This document shows positions 24,701 through 36,041 of a stretch of 64,000 bases of DNA, in pieces (the stretch's first letter is position 1; each line of letters opens with the position of its first letter). The notes beneath the pieces are model-generated. The model searched no databases and was not told the origin of the DNA. It saw only the letters and a list, made by a program, of their open reading frames with translations. Origin of the DNA: Phanerodontia chrysosporium (Eukaryota; Basidiomycota; Agaricomycetes; Polyporales; Phanerochaetaceae). The stretch is from the NCBI GenBank assembly GCA_001910725.1, contig MJGA01000064.1:1-64000 (forward strand), written 5' to 3'. Both the position numbers and the translations under genes were made by a program.

Positions 24701-26130
24701 CGGCCCAGGCGACGCACCGCGGATATGTGTGCACAAACGCGTTCGCACGCGTGTCAGTGCCGGCCAAGGACATTGTGGCAATTCCACGGGCGATTGGAAC
24801 ACACCACAACGTCGTGCGATGCGGGGAACCGTGACGCCAGTGTCGCTGCAGGCTCTTGGCTTCGAACGAAGGTTCACCACCGAACCTCGGCTCCACTGCT
24901 CATAACAAGGGCAGACCATGTGTTCGCCCCGCGAGCCCTGAGCTTCGCCGTCGACGACCGCCCCGCCCCGCGCAGTTTCGCCGGGGTCATGCACGCGTGC
25001 CGCTCCCTCCAAGGGCCGTCCACCGCGAGATTCGCCCGGCGATACGCTTCGAGCGCAGGACGGCCATCCGACCCGCTGACATGCGCCAGGGCGCGGCGCG
25101 TCCTGCCACCAACGCTGCACGCGACATTTGTCCTCCGAAGCACACCGTCCCCCGCTGCGACGTTTCCTGCACCTTCCGCGCGCGCGCGCCGTTTCGGGCC
25201 TCTGCTTCCCATCCCACACGCGCTCGCGCCGCGGACGCCAGAGCGTGCACGCGTGTGCGGCGTTAGCGATGCACAGGCGCAGGCGCGGCCGCTCGATGAC
25301 GCACTGGGTGAGCAGGGCCCGCGCTGCACGCCACACGCAGCGGCGCAGCGGGAGGAGAGCGTCCCGCCGAACACGTCGCGCAGCGCCGGCGTGGCTGCAG
25401 ACACCGGAGAGCCCCGCCCTGCACCTCCCGCTGCGCGGGATGCGTAGCAGTTTGCGATCAGCGGAATGTGCCCCGCGTCCCCGCGGGGCAGCCGCGCACA
25501 GCAGATGTGTCGAACGCGCGCGGGGCGAACCGCCCCCGGGGGGGGGTCTCTTTTCATTAACACGCGTGCCGATCGCGTTTGAGCAGGGGGGGGCGCCCGG
25601 TGGGCCCTCTTCTGTGTGTGCAACTGCAGCGCAGCCCGCCGCCGCGGCATGCGCTGGAACGGGCCGCTGGGACTGCGCACACCTTTGCCGGCCTTGCGAT
25701 GCCCTGCGAGAGCCGAGATTAGAAGGGAGACAGGCGGACGCGGCCGAGAGGGCCCCCCTCACCGGGGTTGCGCAAGATGGGCGACTGCCGCTTGGGCACA
25801 CTGTCCTCGGCGTACGTACAAGCGACGTTACTCGTTCGTCATAGAAGCCAGAGGCCCCGCCGCGGGGCAGGCGTAGGGGGGCGTGCAGCGCCTCGGACTG
25901 CGCTGGGCACGCAAGTCTCCCACAGCCTACGCTATCAGCCCCGCATCGCGCGTTCATCATCTCTCGCAAAGCCAGTTGCGCACGCACGACAGTCCGCGGA
26001 GAAGGCGAAAAGGGCGAGGCACGCCGATCTGGCGATAGGACAGGAGATCTGGATTGTAAGCAAGTGGGCGGGGTAACTAGCTATCGTACACTACACATGG
26101 GTGGGAGATCGAGTTAGTTAGTACTACGGC
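18758..26130. other. Gene-poor, mostly GC-rich DNA
   Basis: From about 20 kb, and strongly from 22 to 26 kb, base composition is GC-rich with ORFs of 60-435 codons open in several frames on both strands at once. The translations are low-complexity, rich in Arg, Ala, Pro and Gly, without motifs or splice logic. These are what GC-rich non-coding DNA produces by chance. 18,758-19,940 is of ordinary composition and also lacks a gene I can support. Confidence 0.6.
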
Positions 26131-27068
26131 TTGGGCACGGGAGAATCATGGCAGCGGGGCATGCAGCATGTCATAATCAGCGAGGTGGAGAGAGAAAAAA
26201 GGAAGACCGTTCGTTCGATGGGTGGGCAAGATTCGTGGGGCGTCCTTTATTTTTTGGAAGGTGCGCGCTCCTCGCCATGCCTGTACCCTCGTCCTGTGCG
26301 TGCTCGCGGGCCGGCAACCAAGAAAAAGGGGATGGGTGAACATGCGGGGCTCGACGGAGCAGGGGAGGGAGAACGGGACGAAAAAGTGTGTGTGTGTGTG
26401 AACACGAAAAGGGACTATGGTACAACCAGCGATTAAACGGGTTTGCGTGCGGAAGAGACGTCGAGCGGGTGAATGGTTGCAGAGAGTGCGAACGGCGTAA
26501 TGGCGCAAGAACGTGGGAAGAGCATTGAGAGCAAGACGAGGATAGGCGGCCGTAGGCAATACACAGGAAGAAGAAAAAAAGGAGGCTTCGCGAAGACAGG
26601 TGAAAGGGATGTGGCAGCGTGAGAGAGCAGCGCCGCGAAGCGATGACGGAGGCGTCGCGCCTGCGAGGGTCCAGAGTCGCCTGCTGGATGCAACAGTGGC
26701 CTGGACCGGGGTGCGAACGTAATGCTGCAGGAAGCCAGGGGCGGACGCGGGGAGGCGGTGTATCCAAGACTCCAGCGCGAGCAAATGGAGCGAATAAATA
26801 TATATTGATGCGATGACGAGAGCGCAAGATCGACGGAGGAGGGCGAAAAGTCGTGAGCGGATTCGTGATGCGTAACACAACGCCAACAGGAGATGGAAGG
26901 GAGACGACGAGCGCAGGCGGGAGACCGGCCAGGGTGTGTATGACGTGGCGATAATGGACCGCCGCCCGGCCGGTCGCGACGAGTGGGCGAGGACACGCCG
27001 CTCCGCCTTTTGCGGGACGGCTGCGCCAGGTCTCGCAGGAGACCACAGCCCGTCCTTGAGCGCAGGCC
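26131..27068 (-). other. Probable 3' untranslated/flanking region of the bHLH gene
   Basis: On the reverse strand this stretch is pyrimidine-rich and follows the bHLH stop codon directly. It holds a GT dinucleotide run at 26386-26400. No independent ORF with motifs was seen. Confidence 0.4.
26386..26400. repeat. (GT)n microsatellite
   Basis: Seven to eight uninterrupted GT units. Confidence 0.9.
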
Positions 27069-29825
27069 TTACGAGGTCTCCATGCCCTCCTCGGTCTTGA
27101 CGCCATTGATGCCGGACAGACCCATCGGCCGTCCGTCACGCCCCTTGCGGCCACGCTCCTCCAGTTCCCTGTCGTCGGGCTCGCCTTCCGGCTCATCGGA
27201 TGCGCTCTCGTTGCTGAGCGGGCTGCCGCCCATGCCGCCGGTGCTCGGACGGTCCATCTCGTGGTCGTCGTCGGTGCTGTGCCGGTGGTCGTTGCGGTGG
27301 TAGCCGTAGCTGTCGTAGTCGTGGTCCGTGTCTTGTTCCATTTCTGCGACAGTGTCGAGCTCGAAACCGGTGAACTTCTTTGTCCGGCTGCTGGTGGAGG
27401 TCTGTCGGCGATGGCCGCTGATGCCGTTCGTCGTCGGGGCGTTCATGTTGAGGAAGTCGTCGCCGATTTCCTCGTGCAGCATGAGGGTGTCGTCCTCGTT
27501 CGAGCTGTTGTCGCCGGCGTGTGCGACACCGTTCCCTGAGAGACGAAGCTGCTGGAGCTGCTGCTCGAGGTCACGGTTGCGCGACGCCTGCGCTGACACA
27601 AGCTGCTGCAGGTACCTGTGCAGTGCGAGATTGTTCGTCAGCACATCGCACAATCACGTAGAGCAGATAGACTGAAATAAAGACGAGGCGGCTGTCGCAC
27701 TCCAAGACCCCTGTTCTTGCGCGCCACGACCGATGTTCTGCCTCGCCATTGCAGAGCGCATAGACTCTCGGCGGTCAGGCGGGGCGACTGTCGGCTCATC
27801 TCATCAAGAGAAGGCGGCTCACGTGTCGGGCGCTTGTCCTCACATGGACAGCCCGCCCCCGAGGTTTAATCCTCCAAAATCCCCTCCGAAGTCGCTGTAC
27901 GGGTATTTATGCACCACGGACATGCGGCCTCAGAGGGTTATTCGTATCGCAGCAAACCAGGCGCATACAGCCACACGCCCCAGCCGGACCACCTCAGGAG
28001 CACCGTGAAGGGACAACTCACCGAATGTACTCGACGCTCTTCCGCAGGATCATGCCCTTGTTCGCCTTGATGACGCCCCCGTTCTCGCCATCCTTCTCTT
28101 CGCCCTCTTCCTTCTTCGTGACAGTCTCGCCTGGACCGTCCGTCGGCGAGTTTGCAGGATTCGGCGACTGGGGCGCCCCGTTCGCGAGGAGCAGGTCTTC
28201 GCTGGTCGCTGAAGAAAGAGATGCGGGCATCGTCATCGTAGCTGCGTCAGTTTAGCCGGGGTCAAGGGGAAGCACGCGGAGGGGGAAACTGACCATTGGG
28301 ATCCAGGAGACATTCCGGTATGAGCGTAGCCAATTCCGAAATCTTTTCGTTGATGTTATCCCGTCTCCGCCGCTCGACAGCGTTATGCGACTCCCTTCTC
28401 CGCCTCCGCTTCTCGTTGGCAATCGCGGCTCTGCTCGCAACAAACTCAGACAGGCTTCGTAATGAGCAAATGCAAGAAAAACTCACTGCTTGGCAGCAAG
28501 ATCCGCGGCACTGTTCCCGTTCGCACTCGTCGGGCTCTCCTTTCCACCCATACCCATGCCCATGCCACCAATGTCCTTTGGGCTTCCGCTGAGGCCAATC
28601 GGGGGAGGCCTCCGCCACCGAACGCCGAGAAGCCGCCGTGCACGCTGTCTGGCGTCGGGAGCGAAAACTCGCCCATGGAGCCGATGCCCATGTTGGTCTG
28701 GATCGAGCTCGAGAGGCTGCTCGAGAGGCCGTGGCCGTGCATCGAGCCTATCGAGGACCCGGGGTGGAACCAGCCCGACGTGTGGTGCATGCCGAGTGGC
28801 GAGCGCGCGCTGTTGTTCTGCGAGGACGACGGCGGGGGGATGACGAGCGGCTGCGTGAGCCCGCGGTGCAGTGGCGGCGGCGACACGCTGGAGACGCTTC
28901 CACGCTTTGTGCGCGTGCGGCGCGCGGGCCCGCCGTTCGTGCTTGGCGGCGGCTGCGGATCTGAAAGGATCGACGAGCGGCTGCGCGAGCGCGAGCGGCC
29001 GTGCGAGGACGTCGGCGGGCCGTTCGAGGTCGGCGAGGGGGTCTGCCGGGAGAGGAAGTCGCCCTGGCTCGTGGCGTTCGTCGTCGTCGTGTTCGACGAG
29101 AAGCTGGAGAGGCCCGAGAGGTGCGAGCTGAAGGAGCTCACGCTCGAGGGCTCCGCGCTGTTGCCGCTGCTGCCGTTGGTGGAGGCGTTTCCGTTCGAGG
29201 ACGTGTTGAGCGCAAAGGGGTGGGACTGGGTGCTCTGCGAGTGCCCGTGCGAGGACGACGGGGGCTCGTAGCGCATCGAGGAGCCGATCGCGGGCACGGT
29301 GCTGTTGAAGTGCGCATGGGCGGTGAACTCGTGCAGGGGGTGCGTCGGCGTGTGCATGGGCAGGGACGAGCTGGGCGGGAGGGAGAAGGCTGATGGTCCG
29401 CCCGAGCTAGGGGTGCCGTAGTTGCCGTTGCTCGAGCTGTGGTGGTGGTGGTGACTGGTCGGGGCGGAGATGTCAAAGATGTTGTGGGTCGTCGAGGGCC
29501 GGTAGTCGTCGTATGGACTGACGGGGCTCTGGGTGGAACGCTCGTGGGAGGAGGGGTGGGGGTGGGTGATGAGGCTGGCGAGCTCGTCGGTAAAGTCCAT
29601 GTTGCCCGCGGCGCCCGAGCCATGGTCGGCTGGGGGGAATTTTCTGAAGGTCTCTGGGACGGAGAGGTAGGAGGGCGGGGAGATGAAGAGGTTGTGGGTG
29701 TCGAAGGAGCTGTTGTTGTTGGCGGGGGTGCCGTCGCTGCTCGGGGGCGTGGAGGGGGCGGGGGAGGGGAGGTGGAAGCCCTCTTGGCGGTGGGGCTTGT
29801 AATTGGAGTAGATGGAGGTCGCCAT
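27069..29825 (-). CDS. bHLH-leucine zipper transcription factor (~747 aa; one-base break in exon 1)
   Basis: Exons 29825-28487, 28430-28294, 28241-28022 and 27615-27069. Exon 1 encodes a long Ser/Pro/His-rich region with a His run and RSRSRSRSS. The bHLH basic region and helix 1 are in exon 2 (RRRRRESHNAVERRRRDNIN), with the His-Glu-Arg pattern of E-box binders (USF/CBF1-like). Helix 2 (GMILRKSVEYIR) follows a loop of about 60 residues, and a zipper-like coil (YLQQLVSAQASRNRDLEQQL) follows in exon 4, then an acidic tail. Introns are 56, 52 and 406 nt. Exon 1 changes frame near 28601-28605 in a run of five C (reverse strand); six would keep frame to the exon end. With that base the model closes exactly. 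A sequencing deletion is the likeliest cause. Confidence 0.85.
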
Positions 29826-30440
29826 CGGGGTCGTCGGGAGGTCGTGGAGGTCGTTGGCGGTCGTTCTGGATGGCAGAGCAGGGCAGGTCAGGAGGGGGAA
29901 CGAGGTAAGAGAGTGGAATGAAGCGGTGTAAATAGAGTGAGACCGTCAAGGTCCCGTCGAAGCCTTGATTCGAGGTCCCTTTCACTTTCTCGCCCTTGCG
30001 GGGTCGGCGCCTATGGACGCCCTCCTCCTTCCATTTCCGTTCCTTGGTCCGGCCAACCGGCTTCCCCATTCCAACCCCGCGTTTCCGCTCTTTTGGGTCC
30101 CATCAATTACCCCAAATACCCCACAAACAGGGCCAAACACCATCGCTCTTCCAGACTCCAACCCATCGTCTTCTCTCTGCCAGGGAATGCTTCCGACGAC
30201 CCGCCCTTCCCCTGCCCTCCGAGGCACCGTCGGCGACGACGACGACGACGACGACGACGGCGGCGACAACAACAACACAGAGGCCCCTCCTGCGTCGCCG
30301 CCCCTAGCTCGCACATGAAGTCATACCCAGGCTATTTCCCCACAGTGCGTCCTTCTGCCGCTTCTGATACACCGTCCGATCTCACATCATCCCATCCCTC
30401 CTCCGTGTCCCAATTTGATTACGGCCACCGTCACTGATCG
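29826..30440 (-). promoter_or_regulatory. 5' leader/promoter region of the bHLH gene
   Basis: Directly upstream of the bHLH ATG. The sequence is CT-rich on the forward strand and GA-rich on the coding strand, with a trinucleotide repeat at 30229-30276. No defined TATA or operator was assigned. Confidence 0.35.
30229..30276. repeat. (GAC/GGC/AAC)n trinucleotide repeat
   Basis: A run of GAC units passes into GGC and then AAC units. It lies about 400 bp upstream of the bHLH start codon. Confidence 0.85.
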
Positions 30441-33400
30441 TGGCGAGCACAGATAACGTTTGCCCAACGCACCCCGCGTATACTTAGGTGCCGCCTCGGA
30501 GCCCTTGTATCGCGCGCACACCGGTGGCAACGGCCCCTCTGCCCTCGCCCCGGCGCCCCTCGCTCAGCACCCGGCGTCCGCTTCGCTGCACGCACCCGCT
30601 TTGCGCTCGCCGCCCCCGTCAAAGCGTCCGCGCGCGCGCGCCCTGTCCCTGGCTTCGCCGCTGTCACCGCGCGTGCCCTCCCATTGGCCGCCCCGCCCCG
30701 CAGCAAAGGCTTCTGCCTCCGGGTGCGCTCGCCGGGGCTTCCTCTCAGAGAGGCCCTCGCGCGCCCTCGGCTGTGGCGCACCGGGACGGAGTAAACTCGT
30801 ACTTTTCCCTCGCCTTTGCGCTGCTGCCACGTCCCGTCGCTGCGCTTGTTGCTGATCGTGGTCTCAGACGGCCGTTGCGCCGTGGCCTGGTCTCGGCCGC
30901 GCATTGGCCCCTTTTCCACCATGTACTATCCTTGGGCCTGTAAATAACAGCTAGCTGCAATAGAACTCTGCCTGCCAGTCGATGCATCCTGGCCTGCATG
31001 CACTCCCAGGCGTCATCTCGGGACCGCCACCACCAGCCTCAGGCGCACCCAGCCTCAGTCGCGCCCGACGCGTCATACAGACTCGGACCTCCCCGCAGGC
31101 CAGGCGCCCTCGCGTCGCCACGCCCTCTGCTCCCGTCCGCGCTCGTGCGCGCAGCGTAAACCGTGCACGCGGGCCGGCCGCGTCCCCAGACGGCTGCAGC
31201 GCACAGGGTCTGAGACCCCCCATCGGGCCAGGCCACTGGCGTGGGCGAGCACACGTTGATTACCGAGGCGCGCGCGCGATCAGAGACAGGGCGCCGCCGT
31301 CGCCATAGGAAGCCCCCCGTCTGCGCACCGTCCTCTCCCGGACGCGGACGCGGCCCCGCGCGGTGAGCTGTGCGCGCGCACATTGCACCGCGCCGCAGGC
31401 GGCGTCCTGCAGGCTCCTGCACCGGTGCTGCCGGCTCCGCGGGGCGCGAGAGGGAGCCTGCAGGGGCCATTCCTGGGCCCAGAGCGCACGCACGCACGCA
31501 CGCCGCCGTCGCAGCCGCCGCCGCGCGATCGCGCTGCGTGGTGTCTCTGCATCACAGATCAAGAGGCGACGCGGAGAAACGGTGCAGCACGGCCGGCGCT
31601 GCGCGTTTTCTGCACGCGAGCGGCCCCGGTGACGTCGCCGCGGCGGGGCGCGTCCGTGCGTCCGTGGGCTGCACGACGTGCGCGGTTTGCTTGCGTGCAT
31701 GAGTTGCGCGCGCAGCAGTAGCAGACCAGCGTGCGGCACCGGGCGTCGTCGAGGGGGGCGTTCCCGCGCGTTGCTCTGCCCTGCAAGCTCCGGGGCAGGT
31801 GCCGCGCCCGCCACGCCGCGAGAACGGTGCTCCCGCGCCGGAGGCGAGCGGCCCAGGCACGGAGGCGCGCAAGCAGGGCTTCGTGCCAGGGCGCGAAGCG
31901 CGGTGCCGACGCTTCTAGCGGTGGGGCGGCGGCCCCTGGGCGTCGACGTGTGCCCGTGGAAAGGACGTCTGAGACAGCGACTTGAAGGACGTAGCCAAGA
32001 GGCGGGAGGGCATGGCGTGTGCGAATGCGGCGGGGAGAGAGATGAGGCTCATCGTGCAGCAGAGAGAGTGTCGGCCGAAGCGGGACTCGCGAGCCCCTGG
32101 GCCAATGGCGGTGCGCGGAATACGAGAGGATTGTCTGTGCTAGCTGGCGCTTTTGAACGAAGCTGGGGCTGCGTGCGCCGCGGAGATGCCGCCGTGCATG
32201 CGAGGCACGGCCAGCGGGGCAGACACAGCGGAAGGCGTCGTACGTCGACGTCGCCCGTTCCCCAGGATTCGCAGCCCCGCCACGTCGTCCGCTACCCCAC
32301 ATCGGACGGAGCGATCACATCTGACACGATCGCCGATCACACATGCCCGTGCGTCGCAGCCCACGGTTTCCCCACACCCGGTCTGGGCACGTCGCTCGCG
32401 GACCATCATGCGCGGCATTTCCGAGCAGCCACTGCCCGCGCGAGGATGCGGCAGGCAGCGCGAGGCTCAGGATGCACTGGGTAGCGACAAGCATGCGAAC
32501 GCTCGCGAGGCAGCTCTTCCCGGGTGGCCGAACGCAAGGAAAAGGAGCAGCTCCTATCGCACTTGCCGTCATGGCGAATGACAGGCGTCCTGTCCCGCAG
32601 CCAGGGCACAGCGGCAGCGCTCCGTGGCACCCTCTTCCTGCACATTTCCTCGCGCGTACACCAAGTCGCCGGCTGTGCGGGGCGCGAGGCATATTTCGTT
32701 CGTCTCCGACGGTGATGCAACGCCTCGCAGCGAATGGCACCGCTGCGCACGGGCCAAGCAGCCGCGTCGCAAGCGCTCACACACGACCCAATCGCCGGCG
32801 GGCGCTTTCGCTCGGGCTCGTCCTCTCTTCCCGCACGAACGCGACGCGGCGGGCGATGACGAGACGTACAGCCTGCGCAGCACGTCGGCGTCGCGCGCTG
32901 CGTCCCGACATGTGCCAGCCAGCGGGCTGCGGGGCTGAGCCCGACGAGCACGGCGCGGTCAGCGTCATCGATGACTACGCGCGCTGGCGTTGCCCAGGGC
33001 ATCATTCCTCTGCCCGTTTCCACTCCCCTCCCGAGCCTCCCGCCCTCGTCCCGCGCCCGGTGCGCCCGGCTTGCGTGGCCCGCGCGCTGCGCGGCTCTTG
33101 CTCAGGACGGTTCTGCGTCGAAGGCGGGGTGCGGGAGCGCAGGGCGTAAAATGGAGCCGGTTGGCGATCTCTGTGGTCTGGGCCGTGCCCGACGTTGTTG
33201 TTCTTGAACGCGGACCGCTCGCGCCTCGGAGCTCGTCCGTGCACGGCTGAGTCACATTCCCGACCGCCCCTCTTTTCGTCCGGCATCCTGACAACAACGG
33301 AAGTAGGCTGTTTTCGCGCTGCAACCAAGACACGCCCACAGACATGCCCGCTCTGCACTCACAACTGCCCCCTCCGTTCAGGAGAGGCCCGGCGCCGAGA

Positions 33401-36041
33401 CCGCGACGCTGCGCGACGCCCCGCAAAGCGCAGCGCACAGTGGAGCGCCGGAGTGGTGGTGCAGACCGCGGGCCAGGCAGGTGCTCTCACCCGCCCAGGG
33501 CGCGACCGATCGGCCAGTCCGCGCGGCGCGTGCAGGGGCGCGTCGTGATAGCGTTGGCCCGCCGTGGCGCGGCGCCGTGCCTTGGTTCGGGGTGACGTCA
33601 GCGCTTGTGCCGCCACGCCCCCGCGCGAGCAGCCGATTGTACGTTGCTCTTCGACCACCATCTGCACCGTCGCCGGCATCCTGCAGCGCCTTCGCCTGCG
33701 GTCGCCCGCGCGACCGACGGCTCGACGTGTTCGAGCGCTCACATTTACCGGGATCCAGCATCTGTGGACAGTCATTAGCGGAGCAAGATGTATCTGGGAA
33801 GAGTATCAACAAAAGTCGCAACTTGGCCGGTTGGCGAGCGGAGCGCATATATCGAGGCTCTGCCCCGTCAACGTGCGCAGCCGCCACTGATGCTGCTTTG
33901 CACAGGAGCACGGGTGTTTGGCGCCCATTTCCTCCATGCTTTGCATGGAGGAGAGCAACGTTGCTGTTGGCGCGCATTGACGTCCCAAATGCTGGCTAGT
34001 TGTCCACCACCGCCCTGGCGCCTCACGGAGCGGCGTGCAGCCTTACAGGGACGATCCGAGCTCGAGCAAACCAATCTATTTCCTGCTCACGCCGAGCTGC
34101 ACACACCAGCGGTCTCGGGCGCCCGACGATCCTTTGTATCGGACCGACGTGCGCCTAGGCAGGTGCGCGGTCGAGGATATTTCTCTCCTTGATGTGGCCA
34201 AGGCCCATACGTGAGCGCAGTGGCGATATGCGCCCTGCGCGACGTACGCCGGAGCGGAGAGCACGGCGGCCGCTGTGAGCGGTGAGGGCATGGCTACCCG
34301 CCCGTGGTCATGTGCTGCTCGCAGGCAAGGCTGCAGGCCGAGAGCCCCAAACGTTGCCTTTCCACGCGTGATACCGAGCGATATATGTTGTAAACGAACC
34401 TTCAGTCTGGAGGCCGCAGTGCGTGTCCTCGTGGAAGGTACATGCTCGGAGCAGAAAACAGGGCATCTGCAACGTCTCTGAATCGATGGTCATTGGCTGT
34501 CGTTCACGTCGTGAGCCGACGCGTGGTGTCTGAGCAGTCCGTGCGCGTGAATCTTCTTGACTGTTTAGAGTCCACCACACGCAGGCGCCTGTGCAAGCTA
34601 AGGCATGAAATCCTACTGGCACTCAGTTGCTACGACCTTGAATTTGGTTTAGCATCTGCTCTCTGGAGCTTGCAAGCAGACGAACATGTTTCACCCTCTA
34701 TTAATCGGGTCTTTTTATATCTGTCCTGCGTGAATATACTGGTGCCCAGCACTTTGCACTAGGCCAAAATAATTCGGGATTTCTGTACGGCTCTCTAGAC
34801 GTACATGGAAGACTACTGTTACAGTATTATACAGGCGAGGCGTGTGGATGGTGTGGACTAAAACGAAAAGAGTCGTGAACAGCTGGCTGATGGATGGCGT
34901 GACGAAGCCTTCCAAACCTGGCGGAGGCGCTGTCAGTTTCGCGGCATCGGGCTGCTCAAAGTTCGCTGTGACCGATATGTGACCTTTTTCAAAGACTGGT
35001 CCCCGCAGAGCAGGTGCATTAAAAGAGGGCACTTCTCGTTCATTTCCTGGCCAAATATTCCGTGGAGTTAGTCAAAGGTGCACCATATATGTCAAAATTA
35101 TATAGACTTACTTGTAGTGTAGTAAATAGATTAATAGACTTCTTTGCGCAGGTTCAAGACGAGTGAACGACGAGGACGACGGGGACAGCGTCCTCGAGGC
35201 TGTATCTATACTGTAGCTACATACAGGCCTAGGAATACTACAGAAAATGACGTAGAATAGCTAGAATACTCTCACGCTGTATGGTACAGCGATCTCACGC
35301 AAGAGTGGCGCGATAGAACGTGTTTACCGAGCAGAAGGTGCGGGGCGACTCGTGCGCACGGTGCAGAGTCCTCCGGGTCCGCGGTGTCAAGGGTCTGACA
35401 GGCGCGCGCGCGCGTGCACATATTGCGCGTCGGTCTCACGCCCGCTCATCAACAATATGCCAATGTATAGAGCCCAGGTGTTTTGGTGCTCGAATGTGAA
35501 GGCACGGGATCTCCACCATTTCTGCAGTGAAAACGTCAAAAGAGCGGATTAATGATAGGTAACTTTGGGAGGTGCGATGCGACAGACTCCGCTCGGCCAA
35601 TGCCGGAAATGAACCACCATTTTTCGTCACAAATATTGACCTTCACGCAACGTTAAACAACTCCAGTTATATGTAAACAGCTGCGACGATGTGCACTCAG
35701 CTAGAGCTGCCCATGCAGTTCACGGACGCGCGCACTGCCGCTCACCTCTTCGGCGTTGACGTTCATATCCTATCAAGTCCTCGTGTAGCCTCGTGCTGAC
35801 ACGACATTGGCACGTTGTTTGCAACCTTTCTCTCTCTCCGACCTTTACTCGAAATACGCACATACTCTGAACGAGCCTGCACGAGCTCTTTTGCATTGTG
35901 AGTTCTTCTCTGGCACTTCACGAGGATGACAGCTGATTGAGGTTGTTCCAGTCCAGAGGAATGCTATTCAGCTTCGAAAATGTGGAAACAGTGCGATACA
36001 TGTCTTTCCACTTCATCCTATAGGAAGAGCACTTACAACGT
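30441..36041. other. Gene-poor DNA, very GC-rich to ~34.2 kb
   Basis: 30.44-34.2 kb shows the same overlapping, all-frame ORFs as 22-26 kb, with Arg/Ala/Pro-rich translations and no motifs. 34.2-36.0 kb is of normal to AT-rich composition, with short ORFs only. A GC-alternating run sits at 35,402-35,415. No gene can be supported. The last few hundred bases are the upstream region of ZZ-HET2. Confidence 0.6.

Noticed and set aside
24680..25987. 435-codon reverse-strand ORF
   Set aside because: Arg/Ala/Gly-rich translation, no motif, and other frames on both strands are equally open; this is typical of GC-rich non-coding DNA.
28462..29271. 269-codon forward ORF
   Set aside because: Antisense shadow of bHLH exon 1; the sense strand has the recognised domain and splice sites.
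31559..33149. Several 240-268 codon ORFs on both strands
   Set aside because: Mutually overlapping and composition-driven; no domain, no conserved block.
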